A stretch of DNA of 30,889 nt from NCBI GenBank assembly GCA_027596945.1, contig JADGJH010000101.1, forward strand, positions 1-30,889. The letters run 5' to 3'. Shown in pieces: positions 1 to 9,342 of this stretch; within the stretch, counting starts at the first letter, position 1; each line of letters starts with the position of its first letter. Position numbers and translations under genes: made by a program. Below the pieces are notes generated by a model. The model was not told the origin of the DNA. It ran no database searches and saw only the letters and a program-made list of their open reading frames with translations. The DNA is from Physocladia obscura. Its lineage: Eukaryota; Chytridiomycota; Chytridiomycetes; Chytridiales; Chytriomycetaceae.

Positions 1-84
1 GCAATTTCCGCTTGCATTAAAAACGGCATCATTGCCACGCAGTCCGTTCCAACCGGGGCGCCATTCAACGTTATCTTCATTCAT
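1..84 (-). CDS. 5' end of an unidentified gene, cut by window edge
   Basis: An ATG at 84-82 on the minus strand opens a frame that stays open to the window edge (28 codons). It begins MNEDNVEWRPGWNG and contains GNDAVFNASGN. The codons are GC-richer than the spacer next to it, as in other genes here. It lies divergent to cyclin L with only 53 bp between the two starts, a spacing compatible with the compact layout of the first half. I do not recognise the product, and so short a piece may be chance. Confidence 0.4.
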   Translation of the reverse strand, partial: MNEDNVEWRPGWNGLRGNDAVFNASGNC

Positions 85-137
85 TTTATTACTTAAAAAA
101 AAAAAAAAAACCGTAAATAATACACTCGCTCACGAAT
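85..137. promoter_or_regulatory. Putative 53-bp bidirectional promoter with A-tract
   Basis: The spacer between the divergent start codons at 84 (-) and 138 (+) holds an uninterrupted run of about 17 A. Poly(dA:dT) tracts exclude nucleosomes in fungal promoters; that this tract serves both genes is inference and depends on the minus-strand partial gene being real. Confidence 0.35.
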
Positions 138-1051
138 ATGCATTCACAACAGATTTCCCAGCTTTCTCTCGATTCAAATCCTCTCGTCACAACTCGATCC
201 GCTATTCTGGCTGTCAGGCGATTTGCCGGTTTGTTTGTGTGTGTGACTGCTCTCTACTTGCTGTCTTTTTTAATACTTTTTTCAAATAGAAACAGGAGAA
301 AACCTCGCAGCCACGAAACTTGTTGCCGAGATATCTATTCTTCTCCGTCTGTAAGAATTTTTTTATAGATTTTAATTCTCTGTGTAATAAAGATAAACAG
401 TCCGCAAACGGCTATTGCCACAGCCCAAACAATCTTCACTCGCTTCTACTGTTTACCAAATGCATCGCAATATCCAATTAAGGACGTTGTTCTCGCATCT
501 GTTTTTCTTGCCGCAAAAGTCGAAGAATGCGCTCGAAACATTAAAGACATTGTCAATGTGTATTTTGCAATTCAAATATTTAATGCGTCTCCAAACAAGC
601 AAGACGCATGTTTCACTGATATTCCGTATGATACTTATAATGAATACAAGGATGCTATAATAAACACTGAGATAGCTATCCTTGCACGACTGGGGTTTAA
701 TGTGAATGTGCAGCATCCGCATGGGTTCATGGTAAATTATCTGCAAAGTCTTGGCCTTGCATCCATCGAAAAGAAGGAATTTGCACAATTTTGTTGGAAC
801 TGCTTGAACGACATGTGAGTTTATTAATATTATTTTTGAGCTGATGGTTTCAAAACAGAGGCAGGACTGAAATAATGGTGTATTTTCAACCAAATGTAAT
901 TGCGTGCGCCGTAATATATTATGCAGCAAAAAAGTATAAATTAGCCCTGCCAGTTGTGCCGCCTTGGTGGGAGCTGTTTGATGCCACGTTGGAAGATATT
1001 GAAATATTATGCCAACACTTGAATGCTCTCTACCTCAAGGATAAACAATAA
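138..1051 (+). CDS. Cyclin L-type cyclin, four exons
   Basis: Exons 138-228, 290-350, 401-814 and 859-1051 join in frame to 252 aa. The first cyclin fold holds ILLRLPQTAIATAQ (about 47-60) and ASVFLAAKVEE (83-93). The second begins at the HPHG stretch (156-159), followed by a fungal/animal cyclin L-like end (YFQPNVIACAVIYYAA, PPWWELF). In the family, L-type cyclins partner CDK11/CDK10-like kinases in transcription and pre-mRNA splicing in the nucleus. The protein is essentially the two cyclin folds; the C-terminal RS region of animal cyclin L is absent. The first intron uses a GTTTGT donor. Cyclin K is the nearest alternative, but the HPHG region and spacing fit L better. The gene converges on RRS1 with 59 bp between the stops. 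Confidence 0.85.
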
Positions 1052-1052
1052 A
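1047..1052 (+). terminator. AATAAA poly(A) signal overlapping the cyclin L stop
   Basis: AATAAA spans the stop codon TAA at 1049-1051. With the convergent RRS1 gene ending only 59 bp away, this gives a very short 3' UTR. The same arrangement recurs at the end of DNAAF11. Confidence 0.5.
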
Positions 1053-1078
1053 ATTGATGTTTTTAATATTATTACTTT

Positions 1079-1091
1079 TTTATTTTTTATT
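1079..1091 (-). terminator. Two minus-strand AATAAA signals for RRS1
   Basis: On the minus strand AATAAA occurs at 1084-1079 and 1091-1086, 20-32 bases past the RRS1 stop. They are the likely poly(A) signals of that gene in the short convergent spacer. Confidence 0.5.
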
Positions 1092-1110
1092 TTTCGTCTT
1101 CCCATTTTGT

Positions 1111-1998
1111 TTAGCGTTTGTTTTTTCTTGCGCCCTTGACAGGTTTTTTAGTGGAGTGCACTCCAAACTTCTTCTGCTGAGCAATATGAGAAACTGCCTT
1201 TGATGCAATCAGATTGCCCTCCGTATTTACGTTTTTGTTAACTTTCTCAACGGCTTTCATCATTTTTGCGCGTTCAACTGCTGGGTTGGCAGACACATCG
1301 TCAAACTTTCTCTTAGGACGGGCAAACTTGACGTTTTCCTCGCCTTGGGCCTTCTTGTCGAATCTACCGATGGAGGCCGTTGCGGTGCGCGCGTCGGTAA
1401 TCTGGGCCTTGAGGTGCAGACGACGGGCTTCGCGGGGCGTGAGGCCGGCGGCGGGGCTCTCGAGGCGGTTGCGGCGGTTCTGGGCGGCGTTTTTGGCCAC
1501 GCGTGCCGATTTCTCGCGCGCCGCAACGGAGAACGCGTCGTCGGCGTCGTTGCCGTTCGTGCTTGTTTGTGCCGCTGCGCTCGTGTTCTTAACCTCCACC
1601 AGCCAGTCGCTAGGCACGACCGAGCGGTCCGCACGCTCGTCGAAGCCGTACCGCACCTTCAGCCGCCCAGTCGTCTCATCAAACTCCCGCCGCGTCTTCT
1701 TCTTTTTCGTGATGCCCTTGAGCTTGGCAAACTGCTCCCATCGCGTTGAGCTCGCATTCACGCTCGGAGCTGGCAGTGCGCGCGGAAGTCGCGTCGTTGG
1801 CACCGGAAGCTGCGCGAGTACCGCACCTCCCTCCTTCGAGTCGCCAACTATGGGAAGCGCAAATACCACATCAAACAACGCTTGTGTGCTGGCCCGTGTC
1901 CGTTCTCGCAACAGATCGTCAAGTTCTACGTTCGACAGCCGCCGCATGTCTACTGCCTGAACATCAAACACTGCCAAACTGCCCGAGTCAATGTCCAT
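1111..1998 (-). CDS. RRS1: Ribosome biogenesis regulator Rrs1
   Basis: Intronless, 295 aa. Family hallmarks in order are LPVPTTRLPRALP, WEQFAKLKGITKKKKTR, a WLVEV stretch, ARVAKNAAQNRRNR, TATASIGRFDKK and a Lys/Arg-rich tail ending KGARKNKR. In yeast and human, Rrs1 works with Rpf2 and the 5S RNP during 60S assembly in the nucleolus. The ATG at 1998 (MDIDSG) is preferred over an in-frame upstream extension that would add a Phe/Leu-rich run translated from the T-tract of the leader. The middle of the gene (about 1340-1720) is strikingly GC- and CpG-rich against AT-rich flanks, matching a run of Arg/Ala codons. Confidence 0.92.
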   Translation of the reverse strand: MDIDSGSLAVFDVQAVDMRRLSNVELDDLLRERTRASTQALFDVVFALPIVGDSKEGGAVLAQLPVPTTRLPRALPAPSVNASSTRWEQFAKLKGITKKKKTRREFDETTGRLKVRYGFDERADRSVVPSDWLVEVKNTSAAAQTSTNGNDADDAFSVAAREKSARVAKNAAQNRRNRLESPAAGLTPREARRLHLKAQITDARTATASIGRFDKKAQGEENVKFARPKRKFDDVSANPAVERAKMMKAVEKVNKNVNTEGNLIASKAVSHIAQQKKFGVHSTKKPVKGARKNKR

Positions 1999-2676
1999 TT
2001 GCCTTTTCTGCAGATAAAAAAAAGAAAAAAAAAGCAAAAACTGTAGAAAAAAAAAACAAACGAACACAGCGAATCAACTTCAAATAATTTTTCGAAACTT
2101 TTATTAAAATTGAAACCCTTTGCATTACTTATTTTGAAATTTTCTTTGAAGTTCATGATTATAGCTGAGCCCAATAAAGTGAAATGGAATCTTTTTCTCA
2201 AGCTTTCTTAAAATATCATTGAAGTCTTTAAAGTTTTAATCTCACGCTTATTGGATATGTGTTGAAATAAGAAAGTGATTTTCCAAAGTTGGAACGCGGC
2301 AGTGACAGTGACACTAACAAATGGCACAGACTTGCGTAAACTACTGAAATTATTTTTTCAATCTAAAAAGGGAATGAGCTTGCAATCAACAAAGTCTACA
2401 TTGAAATTCACGTTTGCGCTCTTTCAAAACTTTGAATCGTTTCATTAGCTTTGACTTTAAGTTTTATGGTAGTAATGTTGTTGGGATAATAATAACAACG
2501 TAAAGTGACCTTGTCCGTGGCAGAGACAGATTTTTTCTTTTACTTGCCTTAAAGTTAATACTCTGAACAAATAGATTTTCCTTTTTTCAAGAAACGAACA
2601 AACAAAAAAAAAAAAAGGCAAACTTCCATGCCTCCATCAAACTCAGAACACCCAAAAGTTTAAAATCTTGCCGCAA
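1999..2676. other. Intergenic: RRS1 upstream region and SEC31 3' flank
   Basis: AT-rich spacer of 678 bp. Near RRS1 it carries long A-tracts on the plus strand (about 2017-2060), which would be T-tracts in the RRS1 leader or promoter. Another A-run lies at about 2606-2617. I see no gene, RNA or repeat in it. Confidence 0.6.
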
Positions 2677-5600
2677 TCAATACCTTTGCCCTCCTCCTCC
2701 GCCATATGCTCCACTATCTTGCGAAACCGGTGGCCGCCCTCCATACGGACTCTGAGATGCTTTTGGCGGTGGCGGCGGAAGTGAATTTGCAGGCCTCGAA
2801 GGCGGTGGTCCACCTGCATAATTGTTTGCCACTGACGACGGTGGAAGACCAGCAGGCAATGATCCATTGCTATATCCACCTGCATAATTATTTGCTGCTG
2901 GCGGGGGACCAGCAGGCCGAGGGCCACCAGTTGCAGCAGTAGCAGAGTTATTCCACTGGTGTCCTTGAGGCGATGATGCTGATACCGATGTTGATGCTTG
3001 CGGTCCGCCACGAATTCCGCCATAAGGATTCAATGAAGACGGTGGTGGTGGCGTAAAGGCTCCAAATGATCCGGATTCGGCGACTGGTGGAGGTGCAGTC
3101 GCGGCTGCTCTGTAAATATTCGAAGTGGCTGATGATGCTGATGCTGTCCCTGGCGGGGGCGGTGGTAGTGCAGAGCTGCCTCCATATGAACCTGAAACTG
3201 CTGCGGCCGGCGGCGGGGGCGGAAACGATGCTCGTGCTGGAAGTGGTCCTGGAAATGATTGTGGCGATGGAGTCCCTGCATACAAATTATTTCCCGAGAA
3301 TCCAGTAGAAAGTCCCGCAGATTGTGAGGATTGAGTGGCCTGAATTTTGTCTAAATGCAATTGATTTAGCGTGTCCACAACTCTCTTTACACCAATAATC
3401 CATGTTGAAGTTACACTAAAGCGTGTTGTCATTAATTCAACTTGAGTTTTATGGGCTGTTGCATGATCTCCATTTTCGGCAGCTGAAAATAATAACTTTA
3501 AGGAAAATACAAAACTATATTATAAAAAAACTTACATTTGACAAGGATTTTTAACTTTACCAACACATCTTCTTGTATTTCAGAATTATTGATTGCATCA
3601 AACAAATTTCCGACTTTTCGTTCAGTATCTTCCCACTCACGCCGTTGCAAAGGCTGTGTTTTGCTCTCTTTACACAAAGCCATCAATTTATCTAATCCTT
3701 TAACAATTGACTCCAAATTCTCTGGCTTGATGTGTGAACGATCACCAGAAGCTAATTGACAAAAGATATATAAATCAACAAATGTATATGTATATACGAC
3801 TTACGGAAACGATTTGATGCACTCGGTTCCTGAGATTGCTGCGGTGGAACTGAACTGCTCACTGACGGTGCCGGAACACCACCAGAATGTGAGTGATTTG
3901 CTGCCATCTGGTTTCCAGGTTGCGGAGACACATATTGCATTCCGTTTGACACACTGCGGCTGGCAACAGGCGGTGGAGGAGCAAACCCTGTTGTTGCTGA
4001 TGATGGCGGCAAACCTGAACTGGATTGACTTGGAGTTGCGTAAGGATTAGCTCCGTATTGTCCCGTGGCAGTTGGAGGTAAAGGGGGCGCAAAAGTGCTT
4101 TGATTATACTGCTGCTGTGTGCTGGCTCCAGAAACAGGCGGCGGTGGCGGCGGTGCGAATGCATTAGCACGTCCTGGTGGTTGGGAATAGGCGGGGTAAC
4201 CTAGTTGTCCTAAATCATCCACTTGAAATACTAATAGAGAATATATATTACTCACTAGACTGTTGCCCAAACGTTGATTGTGGCGCGACAGAATTGTTGA
4301 AGCCAGAATTATAATTGTTTATATATTGGTTTCCAGGGTTACTTGGAAATCTGTTTACATTCTGTGGAACCGCTGGCAATGGGTTGTTATAATGATTCTG
4401 TTCGAATCCAAATCCAGCAGATTGGTTATAAGAGTTGTTATTGTAAACAGGGACCAATGGTACTGGTGCCTTGGCAATATCCTGAAACTCAAACGGAAAC
4501 TTGGGCTGACGCGAGGACCGTACAGCAGAACGAACGAGACCGCTATTGTAAAGTCGATCTCTCAAAATATCAACAGCTAAACTGTCAACTTTTGGCGCTT
4601 GGAATCCTTCAGGTACAAGCTGGAGAATTTCCCAAGCAGCTGAAACAAGTCCTTGAGAGGCCGCAACTTGAGCATACTCAATATATCGCGCATACAAAGT
4701 CTCAAGTGAATATTGCTGCTCAGAGGCTCCAACCTCCAATTCATGATCAACAAACTCGATTGCGTGGCGGAAAACTTGAACCTTTTCAATGAGACTCTGA
4801 AGAGCCAAAACATGGGATGATTGTCGTGACACAAGTATGCTTTTGGCATGCTTGGATGCTTTAAGCAGCTTTTCTTCCTCCGCCTCACGTTGTGCCCAAA
4901 TGTGCAATACTTTACTCAAATCTCCGGCCACCAAATAACAAAGTACAGCAGCAAACTTTTTTTCGTCTTTCGATTTCCAATCTGTAGTTTTGAGTCCGAT
5001 TGAAGATGGTGGTCCCAGTGCGACGAGCTCGAGTCGTTTGCCAAGAGTGCTAAAAAGCGCGGGCAAGTCTTCTGTTTTTCCATAAGTGCAAATCAGCGCA
5101 AGCAAATCCTTCCAGTCAGCTTCAGGTCCATCAATCTGAGCATTATCGACGATATCGAACAAATCGCCTTGCACAACATTATGAAGCACACGAATGTATG
5201 GCTTTTCGGCACGTGTGCGTTTGAAATATTCCTGTTGCGCAAAAGATAGAAGCTCTTGGCCACCACATACAGCAAACATCAACGCGTCAGCGAGCCTATT
5301 TGCCCCAAAGCAAATGCGAACTGCAGTTTCAAAGTTTCCAACTACAAGCGCTTTTGTAATCAACGCATCTGTATCTGCAGATTCGCTTGGTAAATTTGAA
5401 TATAGTTTGAATGGTGTCGGGACAGGAATATCCTTAATTGGAAGTTGCTTGTTTTGGGCAGCAATTACAGCGAATTCGTCGTCAGCTGTTGTCACATCAC
5501 CTAAAATAGACGTGTTTCCACCACTAATGTCTTCATTGAAGTCCTCTGGCACCGCTAATTCTTGCTCTTCAGGTTCCGTCGAAACTAATAATTTCTTCAA

Positions 5601-7475
5601 CAATGCAGCAAGCTTTTCGGTGCCAGCAATTCCACTATCGTTTTCCTTGCTGCCGTTAAATCCAAGAAACTGCAAAACTTGCTCGCGACTTCCCATTTCA
5701 AACATTATTCCCAAAAACCGCCAAACGTCACGATCCTTTTCTCCAATCACATTTATCGAATCTGGAGTAGACATTCGCGCACAATATGCAATCAACTCAT
5801 CAAACGGAGCCTGTGCGGTCGGTAAAGTTGAATTCACTCGCTCAAGTTCAGCTGCACGTGACACAAAAGCAGGTTCAGACACAACATTACGTATCGACAC
5901 TCGTTTTCGTGTCGTTCCATCAGCAAGCTTCACATTGGTAAACGACACCAGTCTTGATCCGAATCCCCATGACGAACCAATAGGTCGTCGCAACCATTTT
6001 GGCGGATACGGAAGCGTGAATTTATGGTCGCTATAATGCGATGATTGATGTTGTGCAGGGAGTGCCCCGAATCCACCTCCAGTGATGAACGCATGCGGAT
6101 CTTGCGCAAGTGCGTCTTTGGTGGCGGCTGCAACTGCTGCATCTTCAGTAGCGTTGGCGTCTGATGAAATTCCTTGCAGCGAATGTACGCTGACTTTCGC
6201 ATCAAACCCGGCAACAGCAATCAGATCTGGGTTTTTTGCACACCACGATGCTTCAAAAGACCAATTGGAACTAATATGAAGGTCTCCAACTACCGTCCCG
6301 TTAGGACCACTGTTTGGATTCCAAACTATTGTGCGATTGTCTTTGCCGCAAGAGAGAAGCAAGTCACTGTCTTTTGGACACCAAGCGAGGTTTAGAATTC
6401 CCTTGTTGTGACCAGTGAGTACTTTCTCGGGAGCACGAGAGTTACGGAGATCCCACATTAAGATTACGGGAGACGTATCATCATCACTGGCAGTCGCAAT
6501 TTGGGTTGGCTTATATATTTGAGAGAGCAGATGTGTTAAAGATTTTATTGTTGAAATACCAAAAGTGAAATACCGAGTCTGGATTCCAGGCAATACTACT
6601 AATTTGCCGTCGACCTCCCGGGTGTGAAAAAGCTGCTATTTCGTTTCTGTTTCTGAGGTCCCAAATGACAGTGTTGCCATTGTTTGAGGCTGAAGCCAAG
6701 ATATAATGATACATGCGGTTCCACGCGACGGCAGTTACATCATCAAGACGGATCGAGCGATTGCCAGGCGAGTATGGTTTTGTTGGGTTTGTCAGGTCCC
6801 AGACAAACAGCTTTCGATTGAATAAAGCCAGTGAATAAAATAGGACGTGGAATAACAACAGAAATTGATGTGTGTTCCTTTACCTCGCCATCAGTAGCAC
6901 CGGATGCAAGAAACTTTGAGTCAACAGTGTTAAAATCAACACCACGGACAGGCCCTTTGTGTTTGAACGGCTTGAAGACATAGGGATCTAACGAGGTGTT
7001 ATTTGCCGCGTTGTCAAGAATAATTCGCGGGTCCCACACCGCAAGCTCGCCATTCTCAAGCCCACCAGCAATTACACCAAGTGGACGTTTGATTAAATCG
7101 GGTGCAATACCCCACGCAATACGGTTAAATCTTTTGTATTGGTAAATTAGGGATTAGTGAGATGGGTTTGACGTGTTACGTCCCATCAAGCTGAAAAGCA
7201 ACCGAACCAAACCTTGCGGGAGCGGCAACAGAGCCAAGAGTTCGGAAAATACGCTCGTTAGATTGTGAGACAGATGTCGGAGGGGAAACGTTGGTTGAGT
7301 TTGAATTTGAGTTTGTGTTGGCCAGCGGATCAACAATATCGAGAGTTGTTGCCGTGGAAAACGACGCATCAAGCGCTCCTGCCACCGTTGCCGTCGCAAG
7401 CAGTGCCGTTGATTCACGCGAAAGAACAGGCGCCCACGCAACAACTGCGGTGCGGTCTGAGTGTGAAATTAGCAT
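2677..7475 (-). CDS. SEC31: COPII outer-coat subunit Sec31, seven exons
   Basis: Exons (minus) 7475-7213, 7130-6884, 6810-6574, 6509-4256, 4221-3805, 3751-3536 and 3482-2677 join in frame to 1479 aa. The N-terminal WD40 propeller (about 5-365) starts with RTAVVAW and LDASFSTATTL and includes GVIAGGLENGELAVWDP, LFVWDLTNP and ILASASNNGNTVIWDLR. The ACE1 alpha-solenoid follows (about 625-860), then a Pro/Gln-rich linker, then the C-terminal Sec31 helical domain (GDRSHIKPE to TTRFSVTSTWIIGVKR, about 1140-1250). Sec31 with Sec13 forms the outer cage of ER-exit vesicles. A further tail of about 225 aa, rich in Pro, Gly and Ser, follows that domain, where known homologues end. The start is chosen as the ATG seven codons before RTAVVAW; a small upstream exon beginning MAELIA (near 7554) is an alternative. 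The fifth coding segment follows a 34-bp intron. Confidence 0.93.
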
Positions 7476-7725
7476 TTCTTTTTGTGAAAATTTCCCTTCC
7501 TCTTCTTCCACATGGTGGAACTTTGGTCTGTGTTGGAATTGCAATTAATTCGGCCATGTTTATTAGATACTGACAGTAGAGAGGATGTGCAAGAAATCTA
7601 TTTTCAAATCTCCTAACTTTCTGCGGATGCCACCAGTATCGTTTTGCCTCTTCGAGAATTGTCACTAAAAAAAAGTGGATAAACAAGAGGAAAATATCTA
7701 CCTATATATACATATATATACTATT
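7476..7725. promoter_or_regulatory. Divergent promoter region SEC31 / DNAAF11
   Basis: 250 bp separates the two divergent start codons. It includes the near-palindrome CCACATGGTGG (about 7509-7519) and an alternating TATATA tract (about 7703-7722) just before the DNAAF11 start. No RFX-type X-box, the classic cilium-gene element, is visible. A possible 5' exon of SEC31 could also lie here. Confidence 0.45.
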
Positions 7726-9291
7726 ATGCCAAACGAACGAGCACAGAAAATAAGTATGAATTACTCTGATGCATCTTCCCTTAACTTTTATTTGATTTAT
7801 TTTTGTCAGTCACGCAAGAACTTCTTCGCAAACGTGCTGAACACAACGATGGTGAACTGTCAACACTGAAAGAAATTGCATTGCATCAATTTGACATTGA
7901 AAAAATTGAGAACCTTGATCTTTATTGCCGTCATCTTGAGATACTGTATCTCCAAAATAACCAGATAAATAGAATCGGTGAAAAATCTTGACATGTTGCA
8001 ACGAATCTTTAATTCATTGTTTTTAGAAAACCTTCACAAACTAAAGGAACTCTGTTATCTTAATCTTGCTTTGAACAATATTACAAAAATTGAGAATTTG
8101 GAAAGATGTGAATCTCTCAGCAAACTTGATTTGACAGTCAATTTCGTGTCCAACCCTCTCGATTTGGAAAGCTTGAGAGGCAATGTCATGCTAAAAGAAC
8201 TGTGAGAATATTAACACATTGAATAGAAAAAATTAATGATAGTTTTGACATTTTACTAGTTTCCTTGTCGGAAATCCTATCACACAAGTAGAAGGCTATA
8301 GAGAGTTTGCAATTATAACCCTTCCACAACTGAAGGTAAAATAATTTGTAAATCATAAGCTTTTTTAATTCATAGCAGGTACTTGATGGAAAAGAAATCG
8401 ACAAGTCAGAGAGAATTAAGGCTGCACAAATTTATAACACCATCCATACACGCCTTATAAAGGAACGGCAAATCCACGAAAACGACACAAAATCAAAAAA
8501 CAACGATAATACTAATCCCGGTATTCTTATGGAAGCGTCAGCAGAATCTCAGTGAAGTACAAAAAGGAATTTAAAATATTTAAACTGAATTAAACGAAAT
8601 GACAAGGTTTGATTTACAAAAAATAAAAGAAGATTTCAAGACAAAACCAGTACCGTATACTCCTGAAACACGCCGCCAAACTGCACGTGAAATTGAACAG
8701 ATGAACGGGCCCATTCCAGAGGACAATACAAAGCCAAAGCCTCAAAAACAAGCTGACACGGCAATTCGTCGTGGATCTGACGGCCGAATTTTGCAACGTA
8801 ATGAAGGAAAATGGCTATTTAAAGTCAACTCAATACCGCAACAAGCTATATTAGTGGATATCGAGATTTCAAAATTTCTTGATTCCAGTTTCATCAATGT
8901 TCAAGTGGAGACAAAGTTTGTGCAGGTTGTCATTAAAAACAAAGTGCTCACTGTGGTATTTGATGATGAAGTTCGTCCCGATACTGCTGTTTGTGAACGT
9001 AGCAAAATTTCTGGAAAACTACTGGTTACCGTAATTCGAGCAGATGCGCCGGAAAGGCTGGACGTTGAAACAATTTTGAATACACAGAAAAATATCAAAT
9101 CTGTTAAATCATTCAAAATTAAGGAGAAAAAATTTGGCTTGGAGCGAAGTAAAAGAAATGAGAGATTGTTTGGAATTGATTCCCCTGAACTCCAGCATAT
9201 TGTTGACAGAAAACACATTGTTAGTACAGTAGCAACAATGGATATCAAAGATGATTTTAAAGATGACCCTGATGTTCCCCCACTTTGTTAA
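7726..9291 (+). CDS. DNAAF11: Dynein axonemal assembly factor 11 (LRRC6-like), six exons
   Basis: Exons 7726-7753, 7810-7977, 8027-8201, 8260-8335, 8379-8551 and 8607-9291 join in frame to 434 aa. SDS22-like leucine-rich repeats occupy about 10-130 (ILYLQNNQINRIEN, YLNLALNNITKIENLE, KLDLTVNF). They are capped by FLVGNPITQVEGYREF and LPQLKVLDGKEI. A central basic linker holds PYTPETRRQTAREIEQM. A CS/p23-like beta domain follows (about 275-345), and the protein ends DDPDVPPLC, the acidic tail typical of the family (human ends in PEVPPL plus one residue). In known organisms this protein preassembles outer and inner dynein arms in the cytoplasm and is needed for motile cilia. The 28-base first exon is inferred from phase and from the ITQELLRKRAEHND join. 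Confidence 0.93.
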
Positions 9292-9342
9292 ATAAAAATA
9301 TAGTTTTTGTCTCTTTTTCTTTTTATCTCTGAATTTGTCAAA
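9291..9342 (+). promoter_or_regulatory. 51-bp spacer: DNAAF11 poly(A) signal and CFAP58 start region
   Basis: AATAAA at 9291-9296 overlaps the last base of the DNAAF11 stop. The rest is a pyrimidine-rich stretch (TCTCTTTTTCTTTTTATCTC) leading to the CFAP58 ATG at 9343. Any CFAP58-specific promoter must be very short or lie inside DNAAF11 coding sequence. Confidence 0.5.

Noticed and set aside
138..1051. Cyclin C or cyclin H for the first gene
   Set aside because: The LPQTAIATAQ entry, the HPHG-MVNYLQ segment and the PPWWELFD end match the L-type; cyclin C features are absent.
1214..1960. Plus-strand 248-codon frame opposite RRS1
   Set aside because: It is the antisense shadow of the GC-rich RRS1 coding sequence, with no recognisable domain.
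8552..8606. DNAAF11 as two separate genes (LRR part ending at the TGA at 8553-8556, CS part starting at the ATG at 8599)
   Set aside because: A 55-bp GT-AG intron (8552-8606) restores one frame and yields the LRR-linker-CS order of LRRC6 proteins.
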